DNA of 63,876 bases from positions 1 to 63,876 of the forward strand of contig NZ_BMFV01000027.1 in NCBI RefSeq assembly GCF_014639255.1. Direction: 5' to 3'. The notes under the pieces are model-generated. The model made no database searches. It saw only the letters and a list, made by a program, of their open reading frames with translations, and was not told the DNA's origin. Source of the DNA: Pullulanibacillus pueri (GTDB lineage Bacteria > Bacillota > Bacilli > Bacillales > Sporolactobacillaceae). The position numbers and the translations under genes are program-made. Positions 55,115-63,834 of the stretch are shown here, piece by piece (the stretch's first letter is position 1; each line of letters begins with the position of its first letter).

Positions 55115-55804
55115 TTGGAAGGTCATTTTATTATAGGGCTACTAGAAATTATTCTTTTAAATATTGTTCTTAGTGGTGATAATGCGGTGGTCATTGCGAT
55201 GGCATGCCGTAATCTTCCAAAGGGGCAACAAAATAAAGCTATTTTTTGGGGAAGCTTTGGAGCAATTGTCTTAAGAATCATTTTAACGTTTATTGCCGTT
55301 GGCTTACTTGAACTCCCCTATTTAAAGATTGTTGGCGGAGTACTTTTATTGTGGATCGCTGTAAATCTCCTTAAGGGTGAGGCTGATGGCGATGTAAAAG
55401 CGAGTGCTTCTATAATAGGAGCGATACGTACGATTGTCATTGCTGATCTCATTATGAGTTTAGATAATGTGGTCGCTGTTGCAGGGGCCGCTCATAACAA
55501 TATTGTTCTTATTATCGTTGGGCTTGCAGTGAGTATTCCACTAATTGTTTGGGGTAGTCAATTGCTAATGAAATTGATGAATCGATTTCCGATCATTATC
55601 ATTTTAGGAGCTGCATTACTTGGGTATACCTCAGGAGAAATGATTACGGAGGATGAGAGTATCCATGATTGGCTCAATGATCTTGGGCTCCCATATTTTG
55701 AAGTCATTGTCTCCATTGTTCTCGCCATTGCTGTCATTGTTGTTGGAGAACTTTTGAAAAGAAGAAATAGGCATAAACATGAAGTAAGTAACGCTCATAA
55801 ATAA
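55115..55804 (+). CDS. TerC-family membrane protein, second paralogue
   Basis: 229 residues with the TerC motifs IVLSGDNAVVIAMA and DLIMSLDNVVAVAG and about seven helices; YjbE-like by length. TTG start at 55115 after AGGAGAG. It aligns along most of its length with the riboswitch-controlled paralogue (GAIRTIVIADLIMSLDNV against GAVRTIVIADALMGLDNV). No riboswitch upstream, so regulation probably differs. Likely Mn or related divalent metal export. Confidence 0.88.
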   Translation: MEGHFIIGLLEIILLNIVLSGDNAVVIAMACRNLPKGQQNKAIFWGSFGAIVLRIILTFIAVGLLELPYLKIVGGVLLLWIAVNLLKGEADGDVKASASIIGAIRTIVIADLIMSLDNVVAVAGAAHNNIVLIIVGLAVSIPLIVWGSQLLMKLMNRFPIIIILGAALLGYTSGEMITEDESIHDWLNDLGLPYFEVIVSIVLAIAVIVVGELLKRRNRHKHEVSNAHK

Positions 55805-55925
55805 TCGCGGGGAATTCCAGAAAGAGAAGCATTGAGAAAAATTTAAGATCATGATGAAAAGACGTCTTATAGATTGAATAATGAGGTTAATTGTTATGAT
55901 TGGGAAGTAAGGGTGATGGACAGAA

Positions 55926-56339
55926 ATGAGTAGAAACTCTGGCATACAAGGCGTCATCGATGGAAAATTAGCGGCTTGTCCGAGGACGCCTAACTGTGTT
56001 TCTTCGACGCATACAGACTTGAATCGTTATATGGCCCCTATAGAATACGACGGTTTTACTTTAGAAGAAGCAAAGAAAATTCTTGTTGAGGTTTTAGGGA
56101 CACTTCCTAAGATTGAAATTAAGAAAAATGATGGACAATATATCTATGCAGAAGCCAAGACTTTTGTTTTTGAATTCTTTAATGATGTCGAATTTTATTT
56201 TGATGAAGAAGAGAAAGTCATCCACTTTCGTTCAGCTTCCCGATTAGGTTTTGCCGATCTTGGAACCAATAAACGAAGGATACAGTCTGTTGTTGCGCGC
56301 TTTTATAATCGAATCGACGAGCTAAAAAGGAAGAATTAG
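55926..56339 (+). CDS. DUF1499 family protein
   Basis: 137 residues with the family's N-terminal LAACPRTPNCVSS motif (conserved Cys pair) and the middle FEFFNDVEFYFDEEEKVIHFRSASRLG segment. DUF1499 proteins are widespread and uncharacterised. No signal peptide is evident here. ATG 55926, 120 bases after the second terC, with its own terminator. Confidence 0.85.
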   Translation: MSRNSGIQGVIDGKLAACPRTPNCVSSTHTDLNRYMAPIEYDGFTLEEAKKILVEVLGTLPKIEIKKNDGQYIYAEAKTFVFEFFNDVEFYFDEEEKVIHFRSASRLGFADLGTNKRRIQSVVARFYNRIDELKRKN

Positions 56340-56350
56340 TTCACCGATAA

Positions 56351-56385
56351 AACAACTACCTTATTTTAGGTGGTTGTTTTTGTTT
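56351..56385 (+). terminator. Intrinsic terminator of the DUF1499 gene
   Basis: AACAACTACCT and AGGTGGTTGTT with a 6-base loop, followed by TTTGTTTTT. Confidence 0.82.
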
Positions 56386-56493
56386 TTAAATCAGCAATTT
56401 AAGATTCCCATTCATTCACTCTTATATTTTCTAGCGGTTTTGCACTATTCTATGGTTGAGAGCCCTAGATCTAATAAGAAAGGAAGTGAGAGC

Positions 56494-56778
56494 ATGGATG
56501 GTCCATTTCAATACTTTCCGTTTCCTACTTTCAACGATGAAAGTGATGATATGAAACTCAATCATGACCGCTATGAAGTTTATGTTAACGGTGATTTTGT
56601 AGGAACAAAACCTTTACTCGCACAAAATGATACGATCGAGGATCTTGATGAATTCTTACAAGAACAAGGATTAACGAACTTTCAATCCATAAATGAAGGC
56701 GATCATTTTGAAATTACATCTGCTGATCAAGAACAACAGATCAAAGAAGCACTACACATTCACCTTCAAAACCGTTAA
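56494..56778 (+). CDS. Small acidic hypothetical protein
   Basis: 94 residues from ATG 56494, after AAAGGAAGTGA; the frame opens 40 codons earlier across the preceding terminator. Acidic, aromatic-rich N-terminus (FQYFPFPTF), no membrane segment. The middle (YEVYVNGDFVGTKPLL) looks like a small beta domain. Not recognised. A perfect bidirectional terminator follows. Confidence 0.65.
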   Translation: MDGPFQYFPFPTFNDESDDMKLNHDRYEVYVNGDFVGTKPLLAQNDTIEDLDEFLQEQGLTNFQSINEGDHFEITSADQEQQIKEALHIHLQNR

Positions 56779-56814
56779 CACGTTAAGATGACGTATACAC
56801 TCCATTCTTCGAGA

Positions 56815-56842
56815 GTAAAAGCCGCTTTATGGCGGCTTTTAC
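56815..56842. terminator. Perfect 11-bp hairpin terminator
   Basis: GTAAAAGCCGC (56815-56825) and GCGGCTTTTAC (56832-56842) with loop TTTATG; the T-rich 3' arm serves the plus-strand gene upstream. Confidence 0.85.
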
Positions 56843-57021
56843 ATAACGTCAGAATTTATAACTTAGAGGAAGACCTTATAAGTGCAACTTAGGCTTGGTT
56901 ATAGGACAAGTTTTCTAATAAAAATATTACAATATCATGGCTGATCGACTTAGGAAGTAGGGTCTTCGCAGCTTCTATGGTAAGATGACCATAGAAACTG
57001 TTTTGAGAAGGTGACGATACG

Positions 57022-57390
57022 ATGTTTAAATTGTTCACGATTTTAGGAAGTGCCAATGCATTTTTGGCTATTGCACTGGGAGCCTTTGGCGCTCATGGTC
57101 TAAAGAACAAGCTCACCCAGCATTACTTGGACATTTATAATACCGGTGTCCAATACCACATGATGCATGCCTTAGGCCTCATTCTTGTCGGTTTTCTTGC
57201 CGATAAATTTTCTTCCCAATTAGTCGGCTGGGCCGGCTGGATCATGTTTATTGGCATCATTCTCTTCTCAGGAAGCCTCTATATCTTGAGTATTTCAGGC
57301 ATTGGAAAGTTAGGAGCCATCACACCTCTTGGTGGTGTAGCCTTTCTTGTTAGCTGGGTTCTCGTAATTATTGCTATTGCAAAATCTTAG
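57022..57390 (+). CDS. DUF423 family membrane protein (YwdK-like)
   Basis: 122 residues, four predicted helices, with the family motif LGAFGAHGL near the N-terminus and the YHMMHALGL and GGVAFLVSWVL segments. Function unknown. In B. subtilis the relative ywdK lies beside gerQ (ywdL), and gerQ is also close by here, a conserved neighbourhood. ATG 57022 after GAGAAGG. Confidence 0.88.
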   Translation: MFKLFTILGSANAFLAIALGAFGAHGLKNKLTQHYLDIYNTGVQYHMMHALGLILVGFLADKFSSQLVGWAGWIMFIGIILFSGSLYILSISGIGKLGAITPLGGVAFLVSWVLVIIAIAKS

Positions 57391-57392
57391 TA

Positions 57393-57422
57393 AAAAAGCA
57401 CGCCTTAGGGCGTGTTTTTTTA
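57393..57422 (+). terminator. Intrinsic terminator of the DUF423 gene
   Basis: CACGCC and GGCGTG with loop TTAG, preceded by A-run and followed by seven T. Confidence 0.85.
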
Positions 57423-57423
57423 A

Positions 57424-57505
57424 AAGGTATAAGAATATATGAAATTCTGGTTATCAGCACGGTGTGGATTGCCGCTCCAGAACGCTCGCTTTCCTCATGC
57501 CCAGG
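57424..57505. repeat. Dispersed repeat family 1, copy D
   Basis: ATAAGAATATATGAAATTCTG, then GGTGTGGATTGCCGCTCCAG and AACGCTCGCTTTCCTCATGCC match the 5' half of copy C at 50942. Confidence 0.72.
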
Positions 57506-57551
57506 CTCGTGAATAATAAAAGAGTAGCTGCTCTACTCGAATGGGTCTCGC

Positions 57552-57794
57552 CACTAACAAAAGAGAGGCCGAGCCGCCCGAAAAGAAGCTCAAACTATCA
57601 AAAAGCGCACTAAAGGACGGGGATGCCGCACGAAAAGAGCTCAGCACTAACAAAAGGACAACCGAGCCCCCCGAAAGGAAGCTCAAACTCACAAAAGGCG
57701 CACAAAAGATGGTGCCACCGCCCCGAAACGAGGCATCGTACCACCAAAAGCACAGTAGTTAAGCACGAAAAGAGCCCACTATACTTCCAAAAGC
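57552..57794. repeat. 93-bp direct repeat region with a spurious ORF
   Basis: CACTAACAAAAG...CGAGCC-CCCGAAA-GAAGCTCAAACT at 57552 recurs at 57645 (period 93). A GCACGAAAAGAGC block recurs at about 57628 and 57766. The plus-strand frame 57541-57762 reads as two Lys/Glu/Pro-rich repeats (EPPEKKLKL, EPPERKLKL) but has no ribosome-binding site, so I treat it as repeat DNA. Confidence 0.55.
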
Positions 57795-57891
57795 CCACTC
57801 CAATTTTGCAAATCATGAAACATCACGCAAAAGTCAATTTAAACAAAAGGACCTCCTATCTCAACTCTACCTGGTCATCTACAAAAGAAAA

Positions 57892-57913
57892 CACGCTGAA
57901 GAGGATCAGCGTG
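57892..57913 (-). terminator. gerQ: Intrinsic terminator of gerQ
   Basis: CACGCTGA and TCAGCGTG with a 6-base loop; on the minus strand followed by TTTTCTTTT. Confidence 0.8.
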
Positions 57914-57931
57914 GTCATCATCATAGCCTCC

Positions 57932-58393
57932 TTAATAAGGATAGGCGTAGTGAATGGGCCCTTGGAAGGTGACGTAATCTAAATATATCAGTGGCAGAAG
58001 GTAACGGGTGCCTGTTTTGTTGTCATTAATAATGACATGATCACGGCCGGCGGCTTCAATTTCCCCGCGAAAGGCCTTTGATTCCGCCCCTCCTTCATGC
58101 TCAAAAGTCATATATACTGTCGCTACTTTTTCTAAATTCATTCTTAATATGTTTTCAATATAAGATTGTTCAGTAAATCCTGTGGGACCTGGGATATATG
58201 GACTGACAGCATGCACAGGTGGTGTTGTTCCTGTTCCTGCTCCTGCTCCGACCCCCGGTGGTGATGGTGGCATTGGATAGGCGCTCGGTTGTTGCTGCTG
58301 CGGCTGTTGCTGAGTTGGGGGCTGCTGTTGCCCATCATATTGAGGCGGAGTCCCTTGAGGCCATCCCTCTTGTCGAAAATTATTGTAAGACAA
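57932..58393 (-). CDS. gerQ: Spore coat protein GerQ
   Basis: Inner spore-coat protein needed for proper localisation of the cortex hydrolase CwlJ during Ca-DPA germination; in B. subtilis it is crosslinked by transglutaminase Tgl. 153 residues. The N-terminal third is Gln/Pro/Gly-rich and low complexity. The conserved C-terminal domain has SYIENILRMN, EAAGRDHVII and YLDYVTF and ends in AYPY. I chose TTG at 58393, eight bases after AAGGAG; the GTG at 58402 touches that site. Strong marker that the organism sporulates. Confidence 0.94.
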   Translation of the reverse strand: MSYNNFRQEGWPQGTPPQYDGQQQPPTQQQPQQQQPSAYPMPPSPPGVGAGAGTGTTPPVHAVSPYIPGPTGFTEQSYIENILRMNLEKVATVYMTFEHEGGAESKAFRGEIEAAGRDHVIINDNKTGTRYLLPLIYLDYVTFQGPIHYAYPY

Positions 58394-58757
58394 TGATCTC
58401 ACTCCTTTTAATTTTTACACTGTAAGAAAGTAAAATTGACGTAGGGATCAAAGTTATATGGCAGATAGTTTAAGAAAAACAACGCCATTCACCATTAGGA
58501 CTGGGCGACAACTTTAATGTGTGAAGGCGTATACCTGAACATCAGGCTGTGCTTAGCGCAGTGGAAGTGTAAGCCAAGCAATTCTAATAAGAACATGAGC
58601 TGATTCGTTCTAAAAACATAAACGTCCGATCGGTGAGGGAAGGTGTTACGCAAGATTGTCACACGGGCCATTCCTTTAAGTTCTTAGATGCTTCACCCCC
58701 AAATAGACCCATTAACACTCTAAAATTAACTTATGAGTTCTTCCGAAGAATATGACT
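58394..58757. other. Non-coding gap with a family 3 repeat copy
   Basis: GAACATCAGGCTGTGCTTAGCG and AAGTGTAAGCCA (58538-58576) match the segment at 38899-38941. Nothing else recognisable. It separates gerQ from the hemQ terminator. Confidence 0.5.
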
Positions 58758-58790
58758 AAAAAACGGCATCCCTGAAGGATACCGTTTTAA
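58758..58790 (-). terminator. hemQ: Intrinsic terminator of hemQ
   Basis: AAAACGGCATCC and GGATACCGTTTT (one mismatch) with a 5-base loop; on the minus strand followed by TTTTTAGTC. Confidence 0.82.
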
Positions 58791-58801
58791 TAATATCGTT
58801 T

Positions 58802-59554
58802 TTAATTGATCGCAAGCATGTCTGCGAATTTTTCTTTCGTTAATAGTGAGCCGACATAAAAACCACCAAAGTCACCGTAACGGGCACTCACTTCATCAAA
58901 TCGCATCTCATATACAATCTTCTTGAATTGGAGGACATCGTTGGAGAAGAGGGTCACGCCCCATTCCCAATCGTCGAAGCCAACAGATCCAGTAATAATC
59001 TGTTTAATTTTACCCGCATATTCACGCCCGATGAGACCGTGGCTTTTCATCAATTCTCTGCGCTCTTCCATGGAAAGCATGTACCAGTTGTCGTTACCTT
59101 CACGACGCTTGTCCATCGGATAAAAACTCATATATTGTGTACGAGGAAGCATGGGGTAAAGTCGAGATTTAATCCGAGGATTTTCATAAGGATCCTCATC
59201 GCTCCCAGAAGCCAAATAGTTACTTAATTCAACGACAGAAACATAGGAGTATGTCGGTAGAGTGTAGTCGGCAAGTGTCGTTTTATTAAAGGCAGTTTCA
59301 AGCTCGATCAATTCTTCCATCGTCGGCCTTAACCACATTAAGACAAAATCAGCTTTTTGCCCAGCAATAGAATAGAAGGCATGGCTTCCTTTCTTATCTT
59401 GCATAGTGAGGTCCCATTGATCCAAAAGATCGTTAAATTCCTGTAAGGCTTGTTCACGTTCAGTGCTTGATAGTTGCTTCCATGCCGGCCAATTAATTGC
59501 CCGGAATTCGTGAAGGCAATACCAACCATCGAGGGTTTCAGCAGCTTGGTTCAT
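58802..59554 (-). CDS. hemQ: Coproheme decarboxylase HemQ (chlorite-dismutase fold)
   Basis: Last enzyme of the Gram-positive (coproporphyrin) haem route: oxidative decarboxylation of coproheme to haem b with H2O2. 250 residues in two ferredoxin-like halves. Typical segments: [25 protein letters not shown] (the catalytic tyrosine region), and [30 protein letters not shown]. The catalytic arginine of true chlorite dismutases is replaced as in other HemQ proteins. ATG 59554. Supplies haem for the qox oxidase in this window. Confidence 0.95.
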   Translation of the reverse strand: MNQAAETLDGWYCLHEFRAINWPAWKQLSSTEREQALQEFNDLLDQWDLTMQDKKGSHAFYSIAGQKADFVLMWLRPTMEELIELETAFNKTTLADYTLPTYSYVSVVELSNYLASGSDEDPYENPRIKSRLYPMLPRTQYMSFYPMDKRREGNDNWYMLSMEERRELMKSHGLIGREYAGKIKQIITGSVGFDDWEWGVTLFSNDVLQFKKIVYEMRFDEVSARYGDFGGFYVGSLLTKEKFADMLAIN

Positions 59555-59754
59555 ATATGTCCACTCCTTGAATGAAAGTTATCGTTTTTTCTCTCTTTAG
59601 TTTACCACGACTACCGTATAAGAAAGCAAATCTGAATCGGTCTCGTCACAAATTTGGCAAGGTTTTGGTAGGGAAAAGATCCTTTTAGCGAATGCTACAA
59701 AAATTATTTAAAAAATTCCGATTTATGGTAAGCTTTAAGGAGAGGTGGATAAAA

Positions 59755-60378
59755 ATGGTTTGGAGTGCAGTTATTAGTTCTCTCATTGCCTTTATAATTT
59801 TTGTGGTACTTATTTTTTCATTTAAAGCATTGCTCAAGCGGAATGAGTCTGGTTTCATGCATTTACTATTAGCGCTGATGTTTACTTGTTGGCTCCCAAT
59901 CCCATTGGCGGTTCAAAAAGCTTTAGGTCATCCTGAGCCCTTGTTGATAGGAACAGGGTTTGGAATGCTTTCGCTCATTTTATTAGTGTTCACGATGGTG
60001 CTGCAAGCGAGTCATCTTTCCTACTCGGCAAAACAGGCCATGAATCACAACCAAGCATTGTGGCAGGAGCGGGATAATTGGATGCTTGGAGGGATGCTGG
60101 CAGGCACGACAGAACTTTTCGCTGACTTTTTAAAAGGCGTTTGGACGGTCTTCCTCACTGTAGCCTTTTTTGCAAAAGGGCATAGCGTCATGGGAGTTGT
60201 AGGGATCATCTATAGCATCGTTGGCGTCATCAGTGTGTTATTACTTATCAATCAAACAGTTGTGAAGGAGATGCCGATACTCGCCAAACTGCAAAGCAAA
60301 TTAGGATTTGTTTATCATAATCTAGAAACCTTCGTTTGGTACATGGTGCTGACTTTTTGGTTAGTATTATGTTCCTAA
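59755..60378 (+). CDS. Integral membrane protein of unknown function
   Basis: 207 residues from ATG 59755, after AAGGAGAGGTGG; the frame opens 21 codons earlier. About six hydrophobic segments (from residue 4; then about 37-55, 64-86, 125-145, 148-165, 190-205) and short charged loops. No family recognised. The next gene starts 42 bases downstream and also encodes a membrane protein, so they may be one unit. Confidence 0.65.
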   Translation: MVWSAVISSLIAFIIFVVLIFSFKALLKRNESGFMHLLLALMFTCWLPIPLAVQKALGHPEPLLIGTGFGMLSLILLVFTMVLQASHLSYSAKQAMNHNQALWQERDNWMLGGMLAGTTELFADFLKGVWTVFLTVAFFAKGHSVMGVVGIIYSIVGVISVLLLINQTVVKEMPILAKLQSKLGFVYHNLETFVWYMVLTFWLVLCS

Positions 60379-60420
60379 ACGGGCAGGGTTGCGGAGGATG
60401 AAAAAGGAGGTAGTCATCTT

Positions 60421-60729
60421 TTGTTAAAATTTAATTATTTCAGTATTACAGGATTAATATTTGCTATGGCAGGCTTTGTTTTCAGTATCGAATCTCAAAA
60501 CATGGAATATTTAGGAGAAAATAGGTCCACAACAATGCAATGGTATTGGTTAGGAGCAATATTATCTTATGGGCTATCTCTAGCTTCAATTATAACGATG
60601 CTTTTAAAGCTTAATAGCATGAATAATAGTGGACTTGATTATATTCTAAGAACCACTAGTACGTTGTTAATTATGGTTTCGTTTACGTGGACTACCTTTA
60701 TAATAATAGCTTGGCAATCAGGAGTTTAA
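60421..60729 (+). CDS. Small three-helix membrane protein
   Basis: 102 residues with three predicted helices (about 7-22, 42-62, 80-98). TTG start at 60421, ten bases after AAAGGAGG. No family recognised. It begins the visibly A+T-rich tail of the window. A 37-codon ORF follows two bases after its stop. Confidence 0.55.
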   Translation: MLKFNYFSITGLIFAMAGFVFSIESQNMEYLGENRSTTMQWYWLGAILSYGLSLASIITMLLKLNSMNNSGLDYILRTTSTLLIMVSFTWTTFIIIAWQSGV

Positions 60730-60731
60730 CA

Positions 60732-60845
60732 ATGAATGTCCGAGAAGAAATTACTTTTTCATTAACAGCGGCTATTTTTAAAGGTGAAAAGTGGACCTAT
60801 GAGTTCCTTTTGAAAGGTAGAAAATGGAGGATCTTAAATGACTGA
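60732..60845 (+). CDS. 37-codon ORF coupled between neighbours
   Basis: ATG 60732 lies eight bases after AGGAG, which sits inside the previous gene's end. Its TGA overlaps the next ORF's ATG (ATGACTGA). The product (MNVREEITFSLTAAIFKG...) is not recognised. It may be a small gene or the remnant of a larger one; the neighbours are decayed. Confidence 0.4.
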   Translation: MNVREEITFSLTAAIFKGEKWTYEFLLKGRKWRILND

Positions 60846-61041
60846 GGCAAAACCGCCAGTTCTAGTTCTAGGAACATATCATATGGGGGACAGGGGTAAT
60901 CGAGATGTCTATAGGCAAAATATAAGCGATGTAAAAGCTAATAAACAACAGAATAAAAATCTTCATCATGATGTTGTTGCACTAATAGGGCAGAAGCGTT
61001 TAATAACAATAGTGAGAAGGGAGAATATATATTGGAAATAA
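60838..61041 (+). pseudogene. Truncated DUF5694-like protein
   Basis: The first 40 residues (PVLVLGTYHMGDRGNRDV, then ISDVKANKQQ) match the N-terminal pattern of DUF5694 proteins, which are normally around 250 residues. After that the frame loses resemblance and stops at 67 residues. ATG 60838 has a good GGAGG. It looks like the 5' remnant of a deleted gene. Confidence 0.55.
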
Positions 61042-61775
61042 TTGAGATGGTAGAGTTAAACGAAGAGAATTTAATAGAAGAGGGATGTTATTGTCTGCGT
61101 AGTAAGCCAAAACCAACAGGTTACATAAATAAAAATAACTGGCTTAAAGGAAGTTTCAATGAAGGATTAAAATAAGATAACAAGCCAGCAGGCTTTATTG
61201 AATATACACCAATCGAATATTCCTCAAGAGTTGTTTACGGTGAAAATTATTTGGTTATTCATTGCTTATGGGTAAATAAGACTGGAAAAGGATATGCTTC
61301 AAAATTAATTAATAAATGTATACAGGATGCTAAGGAACAGAATAAAGATGGTGTGATTGTAGTTACCAATCCAGATACATCTTGGACACCAAGTAAGGAA
61401 GTTTTTATAAAAAATAATTTTATTGAATTAGAAAATGGACCTTATGGTTTTGAATTACTTGTTCATAAATTGGTTGATGTGTCTAATCCTTATTTTCCAA
61501 GGGATTGGGAAGAGAGACTTAAACCTTTCAAGAAATTAACAGTCGTACGAACACAACAGTGCCCATTTGTAGACATAGCAACTGATAATGTCGTTAAGGG
61601 GGCAAGTAAATTAGGCATAGATGCAGAAGTTATTGACATAAAAAGCAGGGAAGAATTGCTTAGACTTTCCCCCACCCCTTACGGCATTTATGGAGTCATT
61701 TACAAAAATAAATTGATTTCATTTCATAGGCTTACAGTTCATTCTACAACGAAACAGCTAAAGGAATTGGTCTAA
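61032..61775 (+). pseudogene. YoaP-like GNAT acetyltransferase split by an in-frame stop
   Basis: From TTG 61032 the frame reads MEIIEMVELNEENLIEEGCY..., like the N-terminus of YoaP-type acetyltransferases. It meets TAA at 61173-61175 and then resumes in the same frame (DNKPAGFIEYTP..., NYLVIHCLWV, GKGYASKLINKCI for acetyl-CoA binding, NPYFPRDWEERL) to 61775. The YoaP C-terminal domain has the conserved TQQCPF motif and ends LTVHSTTKQLKEL. The stop lies where a few residues also seem missing, suggesting a small deletion. An internal restart would lack the N-terminal third. A sequencing error is possible. Confidence 0.75.
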
Positions 61776-61925
61776 CAGCTAATAGAAACCTTTTTTCTTA
61801 TGTGGTATTGGGGGCTATTGTTCAATAAAGAGAATGGCTTTTTTCAATGATCCTCATTCAAAAGGTAAATAGTGTTAAAATTGAAACAGATCACTAATAA
61901 GGCAGAAATACTGAATATGTAAGGG

Positions 61926-62831
61926 GTGGCTTTTATTAAGGTAGATATTAAGGGTAATGATATTGAATTGATGCAAAAGGGAGAAAATGGAACACCAATT
62001 ATTATATTAACAGGGATGGGATGTTCCTATTATGATTGGTATGAAGTCACGGAACAATTAGGTCATACAAATAGAGTAATTATGTTTCACAGACAAGGAC
62101 TTGGTAAAAGTGAAATAGTTACCGAAATTCAAAACACAGAAGCAACTGTAAGACAACTAATGGAAGTTATTTTATATTTAAAAATACAAGAACCATTTAT
62201 TCTGGTCGGTCATTCTTATGGTGGGTTGTGCGCACAACATTTTACGAAATTATATCCTCAACATATAAAAGGATTGGTATTAGTAGACTCAACGTCTGTT
62301 GATATGAATGTGCTGGACGATTTAAATTTACCTGTATTAGATGAAGATTCAACAGATAAAGTTTGGTTAGAAAAATGCAAATTATACTCTTCAATGAACA
62401 AAGAAGAATTAAGAAAAATATTAAATCCCTCACTTACTAATAAACAAAAAAAGTTTCCAAAAGCAATTCAAGAGAGATTGATTGAATTTCAAATTAACCC
62501 GGCGCTTTACAAAGCAATGCACTCTGAGATTGAAAATTGGAAGAAAGACGCTGAGATAATAAAGAATTTAGGGGATTTTCCTAGCATTCCTTTAATCGTT
62601 ATTGGCAGAGACAAAGAGTATAGTATTAAACTTGATGTAGCTGAAGGTTTACCAGAATGGGAACTAAGAGTATATGAAGACAAGTGGCACGAACTTATCG
62701 TTAGCCAATCAAACCTGTCTACTCTAAGTCAATTGATTTTCGCAGAACAAGCCAGTCATTTAGTGTATCTTGATAGACCCGATATTGTAATAGATGCCAT
62801 ACAAAAATTGATGATAAATGTAAAAGGATAG
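61926..62831 (+). CDS. Alpha/beta hydrolase
   Basis: 301 residues with oxyanion-hole GMGCSYYDWYE and the nucleophile elbow GHSYGG (Ser97). The C-terminal histidine is probably in the QASHLVYLDRPD segment. A C-terminal insertion from about 130 to 210 forms the lid. GTG 61926 directly abuts AAGGG, so the start is poor; a stop lies just upstream and no better codon was seen. Substrate unknown. A+T-rich, like its neighbours. Confidence 0.75.
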   Translation: MAFIKVDIKGNDIELMQKGENGTPIIILTGMGCSYYDWYEVTEQLGHTNRVIMFHRQGLGKSEIVTEIQNTEATVRQLMEVILYLKIQEPFILVGHSYGGLCAQHFTKLYPQHIKGLVLVDSTSVDMNVLDDLNLPVLDEDSTDKVWLEKCKLYSSMNKEELRKILNPSLTNKQKKFPKAIQERLIEFQINPALYKAMHSEIENWKKDAEIIKNLGDFPSIPLIVIGRDKEYSIKLDVAEGLPEWELRVYEDKWHELIVSQSNLSTLSQLIFAEQASHLVYLDRPDIVIDAIQKLMINVKG

Positions 62832-62946
62832 ATTAATGTAAATCTAATTCTTATTGCAGTAAATAGGTAGATATGGATGAAGGTATTTTAAGAACGTGTT
62901 TCAAACTAATATATCAGAACATTGAAAATGTAGTGGGGGTATTAAA

Positions 62947-63333
62947 TTGATTATTGAAATGACTATGCAAGTCCGAGTAACTGATATTGAAAAAGGTCAG
63001 AAATGGTATCAAACATTATTTAATAGGAAACCAGATTTTTTACCACACGAAGGTTTTGCTGAGTGGGAAATTATATCTGGTTGTTGGTTACAAGTTGCTG
63101 AAGGCACACCATCTGAGGCGAGTGGTCCTTTACGATTAGGTGTTATTGACATCGAGGGTGAAAGAAGGAGACTCGTTAAGGAATTGAAAATTGACAAATT
63201 CAAAATATATTTAAGAGAAGAAGTTCCAGTAAAGTGGGGTATTTTTACCAACCCTTGGGGAAATCATTTGGGCTTCTTTGAGTATTTGGATAAAAAAGAC
63301 GAGGAAGAACGTATCAAATCTATTGTTAGGTAG
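62947..63333 (+). CDS. VOC (glyoxalase/bleomycin-resistance) superfamily protein
   Basis: 128 residues with one VOC beta-alpha-beta-beta-beta half-pair: QVRVTDIEKGQKWYQTLF at the start and WGNHLGFFEYL at the end (metal-site Glu in FFEY). TTG 62947 follows GGGGG; ATG 62959 is an alternative start. The function could be an isomerase, dioxygenase or resistance protein; nothing nearby decides. Confidence 0.72.
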   Translation: MIIEMTMQVRVTDIEKGQKWYQTLFNRKPDFLPHEGFAEWEIISGCWLQVAEGTPSEASGPLRLGVIDIEGERRRLVKELKIDKFKIYLREEVPVKWGIFTNPWGNHLGFFEYLDKKDEEERIKSIVR

Positions 63334-63432
63334 TTAGAAATAAAACTTTAACCTTATTGCATTAACGAGCAGTTTAGTTCAAGAAGGTTTTACGAGAAAT
63401 TTTCGCAATAGATGATTATAATGAGTGTTTAC

Positions 63433-63834
63433 TTATGATATTAGGAAATTAGGAATTGATTTATTCGAATCTTTACGTATATAAAAATTAATTTCAAAAA
63501 CCTTTGGTTCAATATCATTGGCTGTTTCAAAGCCATTGCCTAGGGAACTCTCAGGAAGAAACGCAATTCCTTTTTGGGCAGAAACCATTGCTAAAATTAT
63601 GTCAAAAGAATCTATTTCAATCACTTGTGAATTCAATAAGGATTTATCCTGTATATATTGAAGAGTATGTTGTCTAAAGGGACATTTTTGGTCTCTACTC
63701 ACAAAAAAAGTTTCTGTTTGTAAATCTACTTTTTTCTTGTTAATGGATTTTAACAAAATGAGATTTTCTTTAATATGATAAATTTTTTTAAAGGCGGTAT
63801 CATTAAAAAAACGTAAGCGTAAAATAGTCCACAC
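63433..63834 (-). pseudogene. LysR-type regulator fragment (effector-binding half only)
   Basis: 133-residue frame whose middle (ETFFVSRDQKCPFRQ, then a DSFDIILAMVSAQKGIAFLPES segment) is the second half of a LysR substrate-binding domain. The N-terminal helix-turn-helix and linker are absent. The fragment's 5' end meets an inverted repeat at 63824-63856. Its first residues (MWTILRLRFFNDTAFKK) show no LysR resemblance that I can see. Probably a truncated gene. Confidence 0.65.

Noticed and set aside
57541..57762. 73-codon Lys/Pro/Glu-rich protein
   Set aside because: Encoded in 93-bp direct repeats with no ribosome-binding site; treated as repeat DNA.
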